Positions 44,768 to 54,592 of a stretch of DNA of 64,000 nt are shown here, one piece after another. The stretch's first letter is position 1. Each line of letters starts with the position of its first letter. The DNA comes from Gayadomonas joobiniege G7. Its GTDB lineage: Bacteria; Pseudomonadota; Gammaproteobacteria; Enterobacterales; Alteromonadaceae. Below the pieces are notes generated by a model. The model saw only the letters and a list, made by a program, of their open reading frames with translations, was not told where the DNA came from and did no database searches. Location of the stretch: the NCBI RefSeq assembly GCF_000300815.1, contig NZ_AMRX01000001.1, positions 186,001 to 250,000 of the forward strand, read 5' to 3'. A program made the position numbers and the translations under genes.

Positions 44768-46021
44768 TTAGCTAGGCACCACCAAAATGGCTCTGAAATC
44801 ATTTACATTGGTATTCGTTGGGCCACTTATAATTAAATCATCAATGGCTTTAAAAAAATGATAACTATCATGTGCCGCGAGCATGGCTTGTGCGTCAACA
44901 CCTGCAGCGCTTGCCCGCTGCAAGCTGGTGGGATCAATATAAGCCCCAGCAACATCCTGACTTCCATCCACACCATCGGTATCACACGCCAGCGCATATA
45001 CACCCGCTTTGCCTTGTAGTGCAATGGCCAAAGCAAGTACGTATTCTTGATTAGGGCCGCCTTCACCCAAACTACCGGTTGCAGTTACAGTTAACTCACC
45101 GCCCGACAATAACAAAAGGGTTTTGTTTTGCGCCAGCGCTTGTTCTACTATCGGCAAATGAGCTTTTGCTGCCGCTTGTGCATCCCCTTCGACCTCGTAT
45201 GAAATTATTTGCGTTTCTAAACCTTGCGCGCGGGCAGCTACCGCACCAGCATCAATCGCCACGTTTGCATTGCCAATTAAGTAGTTCTGTGTGTCTGTTA
45301 ATTGTTTTAACGCAGGATCTGCGGGGCGCTGTAATACTGCTTCGATTTCTGCAGTGATAGGGTATTGATATTGTTTTAAAATGGCTAACGCTTCACTCGG
45401 CTCACTTGGGTCGCTGACCGTGGGGCCGGAAGCAATAATACTTAAGTCATCACCGACTACATCAGATAAAATTAGCGAGGTTAATTGACCACGGCAAGCG
45501 GCTGCTAATTTACCGCCTTTAAAACCCGATAAATGTTTCCGAACCACATTAATTTGATTAATTGATGCGCCGCTTTTAACCAAAAACTTATGCACTTTAA
45601 GTTTTTCGGAAAACGACAAACCCTCGGCTGGAACACAAGCCAACGCTGAACCACCGCCCGATATTAAAAATACCACAGGTACATCAGCCGGTGCTTCTGC
45701 CGCCAGCTGCAATAAATAACGCCCAGCTTTTAAACTATTTTCATCTGGCGCTGGGTGACTGGCTGTTAATACCTCTATTGCCCCCGTGGCTTTATCGGTT
45801 TCGTAGCCATAACGAGTGACAACTGCGCCATAACATTTGTCGCCATAATACTGATACGCAGCGGCGGCCATTTCAGCAGCGGCTTTACCGGCCCCTAAAA
45901 TACACACCTTGTCTTTAACCTGAATTTTTTTTAAATATTCAGGCATCGCATATTCTGCTTTGCAGGCTGTGTAAGCCGTGGTAAATAAATCAGTTAAAAA
46001 TGCTTTGGGGTTATCTATCAT
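44768..46021 (-). CDS. Glycerate kinase, MOFRL/TtuD type
   Basis: 417 aa of the type II glycerate kinase family (once annotated hydroxypyruvate reductase TtuD). Typical segments are VCILGAGKAAAEMAAAAYQY, VFLISGGGSALACVPAEGL, VRKHLSGFKGGKLAAACRG, ILSDVVGDDLSIIASGPTVS and the C-terminal MOFRL-domain part YALACDTDGVDGSQDVAGAY. It makes 2-phosphoglycerate from glycerate and ATP. Glycerate arises from glyoxylate or ureide breakdown, which would fit the nearby amide-hydrolase genes, although it lies on the other strand. Confidence 0.9.
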   Translation of the reverse strand: MIDNPKAFLTDLFTTAYTACKAEYAMPEYLKKIQVKDKVCILGAGKAAAEMAAAAYQYYGDKCYGAVVTRYGYETDKATGAIEVLTASHPAPDENSLKAGRYLLQLAAEAPADVPVVFLISGGGSALACVPAEGLSFSEKLKVHKFLVKSGASINQINVVRKHLSGFKGGKLAAACRGQLTSLILSDVVGDDLSIIASGPTVSDPSEPSEALAILKQYQYPITAEIEAVLQRPADPALKQLTDTQNYLIGNANVAIDAGAVAARAQGLETQIISYEVEGDAQAAAKAHLPIVEQALAQNKTLLLLSGGELTVTATGSLGEGGPNQEYVLALAIALQGKAGVYALACDTDGVDGSQDVAGAYIDPTSLQRASAAGVDAQAMLAAHDSYHFFKAIDDLIISGPTNTNVNDFRAILVVPS

Positions 46022-46166
46022 CTTTATCCGTCCTATGTCAGATGGTGAACATAAAAAACCAAAAACAGGTAAGGTAAATTGCGACGACGGTGCCGCGACA
46101 TGACAAGCTACAAAAAACAGCCTACCACATTAAAGGTCGCATAGTTAAGAGCAATTATTTATTGTC

Positions 46167-46192
46167 ATAACGGGCGCTTAAGCACCCGTTAT
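46167..46192. terminator. Inverted repeat after the YgjV-like gene, possible terminator
   Basis: ATAACGGG and CCCGTTAT form an 8-bp stem that can be extended by the inner palindrome GCTTAAGC. It lies 21 bp past the stop of the minus-strand YgjV-like gene. There is no clear T tract on either side, so termination is uncertain. Confidence 0.4.
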
Positions 46193-46212
46193 GAATATGT
46201 GTTAGAAGGGGG

Positions 46213-46758
46213 TTAGCAGTTAGCACAGGCTTTTTCGGAATCTAGCACCGCACTATGACTGTCAATACGGTTGATTTTATGTAACGCATAGATAGTAGAT
46301 AAATTGACACAAATAGCCAAAGACTCTAATAACACGCCACCAATAGAGCCCACAATCAAATTATTGGTTAACCAGCAAAGTGAGCCAGATAATAAAGCTA
46401 GCCGCATCTTAATGCCAGTTAAACAAAACAGGCCTACAGTGCCACAACTGGCGCCAGCCACTGCAAGCCAGTCGTACCAGGCTTGTGCCCACTGGCTACT
46501 CACACCCACTAACGCAGCTACAAAAAGCGCAGCAACCCAAGGTGAACTTGTTTTCATCGACATAGCGGTGCGCCCCGCCCCTAAAGCAACTGAAACAGCC
46601 GATGTCATTGCACCAATGAGAAAAAAGTGAATGCTATGGTTAATATTCATTAATAACATAAGCTGTTTAAGACGTTTATCGTCTTTTTGCAGAAAGCTGG
46701 CAACGCCGAGAGCAAAACTTAGCACACCCAGCGCTTGCCCCAACATCATCATATCCAT
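46213..46758 (-). CDS. YgjV-family inner-membrane protein
   Basis: 181 aa with about five to six hydrophobic helices. The N-terminal LGQALGVLSFALGVASFLQK followed by KRLKQLMLLMNINHSIHFFL fits the YgjV (Imp-YgjV) family. The function is unknown. A Cys pair (CANC) ends the protein. It appears monocistronic. Confidence 0.78.
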   Translation of the reverse strand: MDMMMLGQALGVLSFALGVASFLQKDDKRLKQLMLLMNINHSIHFFLIGAMTSAVSVALGAGRTAMSMKTSSPWVAALFVAALVGVSSQWAQAWYDWLAVAGASCGTVGLFCLTGIKMRLALLSGSLCWLTNNLIVGSIGGVLLESLAICVNLSTIYALHKINRIDSHSAVLDSEKACANC

Positions 46759-47080
46759 GTTTGGATAACCTCGAATAGAATTGAGAAAAAAGAAATTTAA
46801 GTCGCAGAACAGCGAATGAACTTATTATCTCAATTTAAACTGGGTCATGTCGAGCTAATTCAAGCAATAAAAACGAAAAATATCAAACCCTAACATTATT
46901 GATATTAAAAGGTTTTTTATATTTACTTTGCGGTTTTATAAGTTACCTGTCGGTAACATACATTAACACCTATAAAACATATAAAACAACTAAAAAACAG
47001 GCTTTAACACACAGAAAAAATTAAAAATTGGTTAAAAAATACAACATCAATCAAACCACATTTACCTGTTTAACATTTGA
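46759..47080. other. AT-rich intergenic region with one perfect inverted repeat
   Basis: These 322 bp hold no gene. GTTACC-TGTC-GGTAAC at 46942-46957 is a 6-bp perfect inverted repeat without a T tract, possibly an operator. The rest is low-complexity AT sequence between the YgjV-like gene and the end of the following minus-strand cluster. Confidence 0.5.
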
Positions 47081-47785
47081 TTATAAATATTTAATAACCA
47101 AAAACACCCCAGACGCGGCACTCATTGCAAGCACTAAGTATCTAACCAACTGCTGAGGTACTTTTTTCACCACTAAACGAGAAGAATAAAAGCCAATTAA
47201 AACGCCCGGTATAGTTAATAACGACAGCTTTAATTCAACCAATCCCAGCTTGCCAATGCTAGCCAGCGCAATCATTGCCACTATGCTAGAGCCGATAAAA
47301 AATAACGATAGGTTGGCACGTATTGCTTTTGGGTTGAGGTTTTGCATTAACAAAGCAATGGGTGGGCCGCCAATTGCGGTAATAGTGCCGGACAGTGCCG
47401 ATAAAAAACCAGCAAATAAACCCGTAAAAGGATTAATTGGGATGTTTAACCGGATCACGGACAAGATAATTAAAACAAACAAAAAACAGGCAAAAACTAA
47501 AGCAAATAAACGTTCGTCTATCCCAAACAACAAACTGGCCGCTGCCGCGCTGCCTGCAATACTACCTAAAATAGGCCAGCTAACGATTTTCAAATCACCT
47601 TGTGAACGGTTATCTTTGAATATGATCAAACACAAAATAATAGAGTTCACAATCATAGGGCCAGGCACCATTTGTGGATAAACCATAAAAACAAGCGGGG
47701 CGCTTAAAATCCCTAATCCCATGCCAACAATCCCTTGCACAAATGCCCCTGCAAATAAAAACAGATTAACCCAAATTAATTCCAT
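47081..47785 (-). CDS. TauE/SafE family membrane permease (second copy)
   Basis: 234 aa from the chosen start MELIWVNLFLFAGAF, with about eight helices. TauE/SafE repeats are FVQGIVGMGLGILSAPLVFM and LFAGFLSALSGTITAIGGPP. An in-frame upstream start at 47857 would add 24 soluble residues; the family usually begins near the first helix, so I prefer 47785. It lies last in the minus-strand run led by the ABC importer. The substrate is unknown; the neighbourhood suggests an organic nitrogen compound. Confidence 0.82.
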   Translation of the reverse strand: MELIWVNLFLFAGAFVQGIVGMGLGILSAPLVFMVYPQMVPGPMIVNSIILCLIIFKDNRSQGDLKIVSWPILGSIAGSAAAASLLFGIDERLFALVFACFLFVLIILSVIRLNIPINPFTGLFAGFLSALSGTITAIGGPPIALLMQNLNPKAIRANLSLFFIGSSIVAMIALASIGKLGLVELKLSLLTIPGVLIGFYSSRLVVKKVPQQLVRYLVLAMSAASGVFLVIKYL

Positions 47786-47885
47786 TACGACTACCCAAAA
47801 CCAAGATTCTAGCACATCAGACCATTTTAATACCCCATGAACGCCTGAGTCATCCACAAATAATTTTTTGAACTTTTTATCTAAA

Positions 47886-49055
47886 CTAAACCCTAGGTGC
47901 GTATCCTTTTGGCCTGCATAAGCTTAACCCCAACACGAATATAAACATGGATAAAGCAACAAAATTGCTAATAAATAACCCAGCCCCACCAAACTGGCTC
48001 ATTAAAGTTGAAGCTAAAATAGGGCCTAAAATTGCGCCCACACCATAAGACATCAAAACAGCACTAGAGACTTGTGAACTCCCAGACGGGCCAAAGTTAT
48101 CATTTGAATAGGCAGTTCCAATTGGGCTTAACGTCATACTTAATGCACCATAAGCAACTGAAGCTATTATAAAAAGCACAGACAATTCAACTTGATTTCC
48201 TGAACTCAAATGAACAATAACAAGACAGACAAGCGCTGATAAAAGCGCAGCACCTAACATGACTAGGCGGCGGTCTAAACCATCAGATAAACGCCCTACT
48301 GGCAGCTGTAATAAGAGCCCTCCAATCAGCACTGCAGCCATAAAGTACCCAGTTTCAAAATAACTAAATCCTATTTTTTGGGTAAATACAGGACCAAGGC
48401 TCAGAATAGAAGCATTGATAACGCCCGCAGTAAACGCACACAATAAACCCAGTGGCACTCGTTTAATCACTTTTAACAAAGCCATATCTCGGTTTATGCT
48501 CGCCTGCGGTGCTTTGATGTCCATCACCAACAAAGGCAACACAGAGAAAATAAAAATAGCGCCCGCCACATTGAACAAAATATTACTTGCTGGATCTTGC
48601 AGAGTAAATATAATTTGACCTAAACCAAGCGCTGTATTGTTAACCAACATATAAACAGATAAAACTCGCCCTCGAACCTTGTTGCTCGAGCTACCATTCA
48701 CCCAGCTTTCGGTAATAATTAAAATGCTGCCAACTGCAAACCCAGCGACAAAACGGATCAAGATCCAAGCGATCGGTTGAATAAATATTTGATATAAAAA
48801 AGTGCAAAGAATAATAATTAAAGTAAAAATAACAAAAGATCGTGCGTAACCCAACAGGGGCAAAACCTTTTGAGTCAGCAGGGTACTGATTAAAATGCCA
48901 AAAAAATAAGCCGCCATAATAAAACCAATAGCGACAATATTAAAACCTTCAATTTCGGCACGCACACTAATCAAAGTAGACAGCAATCCATTGCCAACAT
49001 ATAAAAGCCCATAACAGGGCAAAATAATCCTTAATAATTTAAGCGCATCGCGCAT
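47886..49055 (-). CDS. MFS permease, YcaD-like
   Basis: 389 aa with about 12 helices. The pattern LRIILPCYGLLYVGNGLLST, IRFVAGFAVGSILIITESWV and LQLPVGRLSDGLDRRLVM matches the YcaD-like branch of the major facilitator superfamily, whose members move small organic molecules. It lies 12 bp after the ABC binding-protein gene on the same strand, so it is likely part of that operon. Confidence 0.83.
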   Translation of the reverse strand: MRDALKLLRIILPCYGLLYVGNGLLSTLISVRAEIEGFNIVAIGFIMAAYFFGILISTLLTQKVLPLLGYARSFVIFTLIIILCTFLYQIFIQPIAWILIRFVAGFAVGSILIITESWVNGSSSNKVRGRVLSVYMLVNNTALGLGQIIFTLQDPASNILFNVAGAIFIFSVLPLLVMDIKAPQASINRDMALLKVIKRVPLGLLCAFTAGVINASILSLGPVFTQKIGFSYFETGYFMAAVLIGGLLLQLPVGRLSDGLDRRLVMLGAALLSALVCLVIVHLSSGNQVELSVLFIIASVAYGALSMTLSPIGTAYSNDNFGPSGSSQVSSAVLMSYGVGAILGPILASTLMSQFGGAGLFISNFVALSMFIFVLGLSLCRPKGYAPRV

Positions 49056-49067
49056 TTGATCACTCTC

Positions 49068-50039
49068 TTAATCCGACTGGGGTAACAAGGTTAAATCAAA
49101 ATATTCATCAACATTAAAAGACTGATCTAGCAAATTTAATTCATCCAATTGCTGATATTGGGCATGCAAACGCGATTTTTGATAAGCCCCTAGGCTCTCT
49201 CCCTTGCTGCTATCCCCGGCAACAATCGCGTACTTTTTCATTGCTGCAAGGCCAGCTTTCATTAATTCTGGCGTTTGCTGTTGATTTAAACTAGCAATTA
49301 AATTAAATGCAGGAGTAGGATCTCCATTCATAAACTCCTGCCAACCTTTAATTGACGCCCGCGTAAATGCCTCAGCCTCAGCTCGTTTGGTCTGTAAGGT
49401 TTTTTTACTAGTATAAATATGTCGGTAGGGATCAAATCCAGATTCTGACAACATAATCACCTTAGCTTCAACCCCTTGTTTTTTAAGATGAATCGGCTCA
49501 CTGGTAACAAAACATTGCTGAATAAACTCAGGATCTGTGGCAAATCGAGCCAACGAATAATCCATCGGAATTAAATTCATATCAATTTTTAGCGACTTAA
49601 TCATATGTTCCGTATATGACAGAGATGACTGTAACATTACCGTTCGATCTGATAAATCATATAAAGTTTTAATATCATTTTCAGGATGAAACATGACACA
49701 TTGAGGGTCATGCTGAAAATACGGAAACATCCCAACTAAAGGTAAACCACGCCCCACACCAATTAAAGTGGTATCACTGGTTCCAATGGCAAAATCTATT
49801 TGCCCTAAGGCGACGGGTGAACGTATATCCATCAAGTTTGCCCCTGATCGAATTTCTACTTCTAAGCCTTCTGCTTCATAATACCCCTGCGCTAACGCCT
49901 GATAAAAGCCGCCATGTTCAGGCTGGGGATACCAATCCGTCATTAGAATGATTTTACTCAGCTGTTTTTCTTCCGGTTGATCATTGCTGCAGCTTAATAT
50001 CAACCAAGGCAGTACAAGGGCAAGTAAAAAAGGTTTCAT
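49068..50039 (-). CDS. NMT1/THI5-type ABC substrate-binding lipoprotein
   Basis: 323 aa. The lipoprotein signal MKPFLLALVLPWLILSC (Cys17) anchors it to the membrane. The core MTDWYPQPEHGGFYQALAQG and YYEAEGLEVEI is the hallmark of the NMT1/THI5-like group, which includes binding proteins for thiamine-related pyrimidines as well as sulfonates and aromatic acids. Further segments are FAIGTSDTTLIGVGRGLPLV and VMFHPENDIKTL. The partner permease and ATPase lie directly upstream. An aminopyrimidine-like ligand is plausible but unproven. Confidence 0.86.
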   Translation of the reverse strand: MKPFLLALVLPWLILSCSNDQPEEKQLSKIILMTDWYPQPEHGGFYQALAQGYYEAEGLEVEIRSGANLMDIRSPVALGQIDFAIGTSDTTLIGVGRGLPLVGMFPYFQHDPQCVMFHPENDIKTLYDLSDRTVMLQSSLSYTEHMIKSLKIDMNLIPMDYSLARFATDPEFIQQCFVTSEPIHLKKQGVEAKVIMLSESGFDPYRHIYTSKKTLQTKRAEAEAFTRASIKGWQEFMNGDPTPAFNLIASLNQQQTPELMKAGLAAMKKYAIVAGDSSKGESLGAYQKSRLHAQYQQLDELNLLDQSFNVDEYFDLTLLPQSD

Positions 50040-50056
50040 TTGTTACTCCTATATTG

Positions 50057-50845
50057 TTAAGTATTCTGAGCGTACGAATCATGCCACTTGTGCAACATCC
50101 ACCAGTGTAGAAAGTTAACTAATCCAACAAAAATGAACCCAATAGCACAGGCGGTAAATGCGGCTGCATAGAGAGCGGGTATTTTTAATTGTGAGCTAAA
50201 CACGACCACTACAAAACCTAAGCCGGCTTCTGAACCTGCACCCATGCCCGCCACTGTGTCACCATATAATGCACCTATAGGCGTTAATGCAGCAGCAACT
50301 TTCAACCCTGTTAAAAAATAAGGCATCGCATAAGGAATTCTTAATTTCAACATTTCATCTTTAGCACTCGCGTTATAAGCTCTGAACACATCAACTAAGT
50401 TTTTATCGGTAGAACACAAACCCATTGTTGTATTGGCTACAATCGGGAAAAAACAAATTAAAAAAGTGATTACTGTGATGCTAGCTAATCCTTGGCCAAA
50501 CCAAAGTATAATGATGGGCGCGAGTACAATAACTGGCATCATTTTTAATAACAAAATGTAAGGATAAAAACCTTTATACGCCCAACTACTGTATGCAAGT
50601 AAAATAGAAAGCAAAACCCCACCAATTAAAGAGGTGAAAAAGCCAATTAAACAAGCCAAGGTTGTTTGCAGGGCACCACTGATGAGCGTGCCTTTTTCAT
50701 GCATTCCTGCTTCGATAATTTCGTGAGGTGTGGGTAGTTGGAAAATTGGAATATCAAATAAAAAAATCGCTAAGTACCAGAGAGATATCAGGATAAACCC
50801 GACAATTATCGGTGGTAATATTTGTCTTATTCGGGCAGTGTTCAT
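50057..50845 (-). CDS. ABC importer permease (SsuC/ThiX type)
   Basis: 262 aa with about six helices. It has the ABC-coupling loop region AYNASAKDEMLKLRIPYAMP followed by YFLTGLKVAAALTPIGALYG. It belongs to the permease group for sulfonate, nitrate and pyrimidine importers. Its ATG overlaps the ATPase stop (ATGA), showing coupling, and the binding protein follows 17 bp later. Confidence 0.88.
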   Translation of the reverse strand: MNTARIRQILPPIIVGFILISLWYLAIFLFDIPIFQLPTPHEIIEAGMHEKGTLISGALQTTLACLIGFFTSLIGGVLLSILLAYSSWAYKGFYPYILLLKMMPVIVLAPIIILWFGQGLASITVITFLICFFPIVANTTMGLCSTDKNLVDVFRAYNASAKDEMLKLRIPYAMPYFLTGLKVAAALTPIGALYGDTVAGMGAGSEAGLGFVVVVFSSQLKIPALYAAAFTACAIGFIFVGLVNFLHWWMLHKWHDSYAQNT

Positions 50846-51660
50846 GCCAAACTCCTTAACTCATGCAATGCCTGAGTAACTTCAACAACTTTTTCTTGAA
50901 ACGCTTTTAATTGACGTGTTTCAGCGGTTCTAGGAAAAGGGAAATCAATTTTAATTTCACGATAGACTTGACCTGGATTGGCTGACATAACCAATACCCT
51001 AGAAGATAAAAATACAGATTCAGTCACCGAATGTGTAACAAAAACACCCGACCAACCATGTGTTTGACGTAATTTTAATAGTTCTTCATTTAAATCATCC
51101 CTCGTCATCTCATCTAACGCGCCGAATGGTTCATCTAATAATAGAAGTTCAGGCTCAACGGACAACGCTCGTGCAATTGAAACCCTCATTTTCATGCCCC
51201 CAGATAATTGTCTAGGGTAATGATTTTTTACATGTCCCAGCCCGACCATTTCAATTAGAGCTTCAGCTTTTTTATTGGCTTCGCTTTTGTCCATTCCCTT
51301 CAACCCTAAAGGTAAAGCGACGTTATCCATGACCGTAAGCCAGGGCATTAAATTAGCGTCTTGAAAAACGACTCCCATTTTAGGTTGTTGTTTATTATGA
51401 GATGTTAAAAATTGGATATCTCCCGATGTTTTGTCAGTTAACCCCGCTAAGAGTTTTAAAACCGTCGATTTGCCACAACCACTTGGACCAATTAATGCTA
51501 TAAAATCGTCTTTTTTAATGTCTAGGTTAATATCATTTAAAATAACTGGACCATTGCCATAGCGTTTATATAAATTTTTGATTGAAATGGCAGTAGGCGT
51601 AGACGAACTCGCTTCAGATTCGGTTGGCGCATAACCACTAACTGCTTTTAAGTTGGACAC
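50842..51660 (-). CDS. ABC importer ATPase (SsuB/TauB type)
   Basis: 272 aa. Walker A is GPSGCGKST, the signature motif is LSGGMKMRVSIARAL and Walker B is LLLLDEPFGALDEMTRD, with the H-loop in GVFVTHSVTES. The start is GTG at 51660 with AGGAG upstream. It energises the NMT1-type importer encoded by the next two genes. It follows the TonB-receptor gene by 56 bp, so receptor and importer are probably cotranscribed. Confidence 0.92.
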   Translation of the reverse strand: MSNLKAVSGYAPTESEASSSTPTAISIKNLYKRYGNGPVILNDINLDIKKDDFIALIGPSGCGKSTVLKLLAGLTDKTSGDIQFLTSHNKQQPKMGVVFQDANLMPWLTVMDNVALPLGLKGMDKSEANKKAEALIEMVGLGHVKNHYPRQLSGGMKMRVSIARALSVEPELLLLDEPFGALDEMTRDDLNEELLKLRQTHGWSGVFVTHSVTESVFLSSRVLVMSANPGQVYREIKIDFPFPRTAETRQLKAFQEKVVEVTQALHELRSLA

Positions 51661-51716
51661 TCATTTTCTCCTGTCTTTTGTCCCGGCTGATAACAGCCGG
51701 GAACAAATACAACGAT

Positions 51717-54164
51717 TTAAAACTTGTAAGTAAAGGTCGCGGTATACCCACGCTCTTTCTCTGGCAAGATACTCAAGTTACCGTACAGCCCTGGAAAGTT
51801 TGCACGATAGTACTCTTCGTCTAAAAGGTTGTTTACACTAAAAGCAACACGGTATTTCGGAGACTCATAGTTAACAGATGCGTTCACTAACGAGTAAGAG
51901 GGGATCATTAAAGTTTCAGTGGGTGAAGCTGCGACTTCATCAACATACGAGTAGCTCAACGTACTGCTGATCGCTTCGGTGATCTCATAACGCCCAGATA
52001 CACTGTAGACGACCTCAGGAATACCACCGCGAGCCGGACTATCTTCCACATAAACATTGCCACCTAAGATTCCGCCCCAATACAAGGTAGGATCAACACC
52101 TGGGATATCGGACGAGCCAATAAACGAAAATTTCACGTTATTTAGCGCAGTATGCTCTGCCGTCATTTGCGCGGCACTCGCCATAATCTGCAATTTATCA
52201 GTTGCCAAATATCTTACTTCAAGCTCAACCCCTTTTGAACGAATGGCTTCGTTCGATTCACCCGCTGCTGCATTACCATTTACCGCAACACGCTCTTGGT
52301 CAAATGCAGCCACAGCCGCAAATAAACGTCCATCTAACCAATTGGCTTTAATACCGACTTCGGTCATTTCAGACTCACCTAACCAAGTACCGGCTGCAAC
52401 AATTGCAGGGTCAATAGTATCATGCACACCAGTTAAAACAGTTGACTGCTCTGCAACCGTCACATATGGGATCATACCGTTTGGTAATTGATAAGAAATA
52501 CTTAAGTTGTACGAAAAACCACCATCTGAATCTTCAAACTTGTCAAAGCTGGTGCGTGAAAAGTTGTTGATATCGGTCACCTCACCTTCTTCGACTTCCA
52601 AGTCTATATAATCGTAGCGAGCACCAAATAAAATACTAAGATTATCGCCAATTTTGTTATCTGACATAAACGAAAAGCCTAACTGAGTCATCTTGTTGTA
52701 ATCGTTTACGCCCCACAAATCGTCCGAATTTAATGGTGAAGCCATATAACTACTTGCATTGTATCCCTCGGTCAGATCAACTCGGTCAAATACCTCATGG
52801 ATAAAATCGTTCGCACTCCAACCATCAATGTATCGAATTGATGGTGATACCTGTATGTTCGAGCTAAATCCATCAAAATAAAATTGTTTTGCGAAAATTA
52901 GCTGATCCTCAAACCCCCAAGTATCACCCGCTTTAGAAAAGCCATAAGATACCAGTGCTTCGCTTTCTACACTTTCATAAAATGCTTTGTTAGTGATAGT
53001 CCAACCACTTTCAGTTTCGTGAATTAAATCAAAAAACAAAGTCATTACTTGTGTTTCGTAATAGTCATTAGGGTCTATTAGTACATTGCTACCATCTAAC
53101 TGGACTTCACCGGTCGGAACAATAGAATAATCTGGATGAAACGAATCAGCGGTTAGCGCAGCAGGACCGGATTCACCGTCAACGCCAGTACAAAATGCCT
53201 GAATACTTCCTCCCCAGCAATTTGCTCCATCAAAGTTACTACCGTTTTTGTCGGTAAAACCCGCAACAACTTCTGCATCATTTAACATACCATCGCCATT
53301 TGTATCGGTTGGCGTAAAGCTCGGCTGACCGGTAACATAGGTTCCATTTTCTAACAAATCTGCGGTTACACGGTTCCATCCGCCATTTTCATGACCTTTC
53401 CAATCTTGGTACATACCGCCAAACTCGATACGGGTAGATTCACCAACATCCATGTTAAACGCGGCTTGAACTAAAGTTTGTTTGGTAAAATCATTGTTAT
53501 AAAAACTATCTGAGTCTTCAAATTCACCATAAATATAATAGCCCAAGGTTTTTTCGGCGACCGTCATAGGCCCGCCAACTTCACCTTTGAACTGATTCTT
53601 ATTCCAAGAACCCGTTGTATAACTCACACTACCGGTAGGTTTAGGCAAGTAGGCCCCGGTTTCAGCACGAGCGGTTTTTGGCACAAAGTTCATCGCTCCA
53701 CCGACTCGGCTGGGGCCAAAGATAGGTGACATAGGGCCACGAATTACATCAATACGGTTGCTTGCGCCAATTGCGGTCGGGTAAGTACCATCGTTTGTTA
53801 AACGTTTAACGCCTCTAAAATAATTATCCGCCGCCGTTCCACGGATATCCAATGATCCCGCCACACCAAAAAATGAAGTTGTAAAAGAACCAGGAACAAA
53901 AGATGCCACGTCGTTAATGCTAGATACATTAAATTGATCAATAAATTCACTGCTGACTGAGCTCAAAGAACGCGGCGTTTCTAGAGCCGATTTGCCAAAG
54001 CCAAAAACAGAGCTTACCGGCTCAGACTGCATTAGACCCAAGTCATCTGATACTTCTTCAGTTACATAAGTATCTAGCTCGACAGGCTCTTCACCTTCTT
54101 GCGCGATAGTGGCAAAACTCATAGTAGCTAAACCAACCGCCATTAAAGACTTATAGTTGTTCAC
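51717..54164 (-). CDS. TonB-dependent receptor of the N-compound cluster
   Basis: 815 aa from a GTG start at 54164. GGGAGA lies 6 nt before it; the frame also opens at a TTG at 54200 but without a ribosome site. The signal peptide is NNYKSLMAVGLATMSFATIA. The plug contains SVSSEFIDQFNVSSINDVAS and RIDVIRGPMSPIFGPSRVGG, like siderophore-type receptors, and the barrel ends TATFTYKF. An EF-hand-like loop DTNGDGMLNDAE (53271-53306) is inserted in an extracellular region. Next to an ABC importer and ring hydrolases, it probably imports an organic nutrient. Confidence 0.9.
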   Translation of the reverse strand: MNNYKSLMAVGLATMSFATIAQEGEEPVELDTYVTEEVSDDLGLMQSEPVSSVFGFGKSALETPRSLSSVSSEFIDQFNVSSINDVASFVPGSFTTSFFGVAGSLDIRGTAADNYFRGVKRLTNDGTYPTAIGASNRIDVIRGPMSPIFGPSRVGGAMNFVPKTARAETGAYLPKPTGSVSYTTGSWNKNQFKGEVGGPMTVAEKTLGYYIYGEFEDSDSFYNNDFTKQTLVQAAFNMDVGESTRIEFGGMYQDWKGHENGGWNRVTADLLENGTYVTGQPSFTPTDTNGDGMLNDAEVVAGFTDKNGSNFDGANCWGGSIQAFCTGVDGESGPAALTADSFHPDYSIVPTGEVQLDGSNVLIDPNDYYETQVMTLFFDLIHETESGWTITNKAFYESVESEALVSYGFSKAGDTWGFEDQLIFAKQFYFDGFSSNIQVSPSIRYIDGWSANDFIHEVFDRVDLTEGYNASSYMASPLNSDDLWGVNDYNKMTQLGFSFMSDNKIGDNLSILFGARYDYIDLEVEEGEVTDINNFSRTSFDKFEDSDGGFSYNLSISYQLPNGMIPYVTVAEQSTVLTGVHDTIDPAIVAAGTWLGESEMTEVGIKANWLDGRLFAAVAAFDQERVAVNGNAAAGESNEAIRSKGVELEVRYLATDKLQIMASAAQMTAEHTALNNVKFSFIGSSDIPGVDPTLYWGGILGGNVYVEDSPARGGIPEVVYSVSGRYEITEAISSTLSYSYVDEVAASPTETLMIPSYSLVNASVNYESPKYRVAFSVNNLLDEEYYRANFPGLYGNLSILPEKERGYTATFTYKF

Positions 54165-54592
54165 GTGACATCTCCCGATACTGGTTTTATATATGGCCAA
54201 ATTATTTAAGTGGTGTTTTTACACCCCTTAAGTCATTGCAAAGCCCGTACCAAAACTAACCACTCGGACAAGATTTTACAAACTGCAGTGAATTAATGGC
54301 GTATAAAGACATTTTTAAAACTTTAAATCAATGTTTAAGAGTCCATAAAATCATCTTTAAAACTCAAAAAACCGCACCAATTCAGCACATTCGCACTATG
54401 TGACAGCAAAAAAATGCGTCCTGATGAAGCATAAAACCCTACCAAGAAAAGTTACTGACCATTTAGACAGAATTGTATTGACGCTGGTATTCATTTAATT
54501 TTAAATAAAGCCAAGCGCAGAATAAAAAGACCTTAAAAATCACTTCTTAACTATTTTTCTGCATACACACCCAAAATAATCAGGAGTACTCA
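54165..54592. other. Divergent intergenic region between TonB receptor and creatininase-family gene
   Basis: These 428 bp are AT-rich and hold no gene. A hairpin at 54206-54231 (TTAAG, GGTGT, loop TTTT, ACACC, CTTAA) lies in the receptor's leader, 42-67 bp upstream of its GTG. I looked for a thiamine riboswitch core and did not see one. Promoters for both directions should be here, but I cannot place them with confidence. Confidence 0.6.

Noticed and set aside
54201-54592. Thiamine riboswitch before the NMT1/THI5 cluster
   Set aside because: I searched this region for the CTGAGA and CCTGATC-type core elements and found none.
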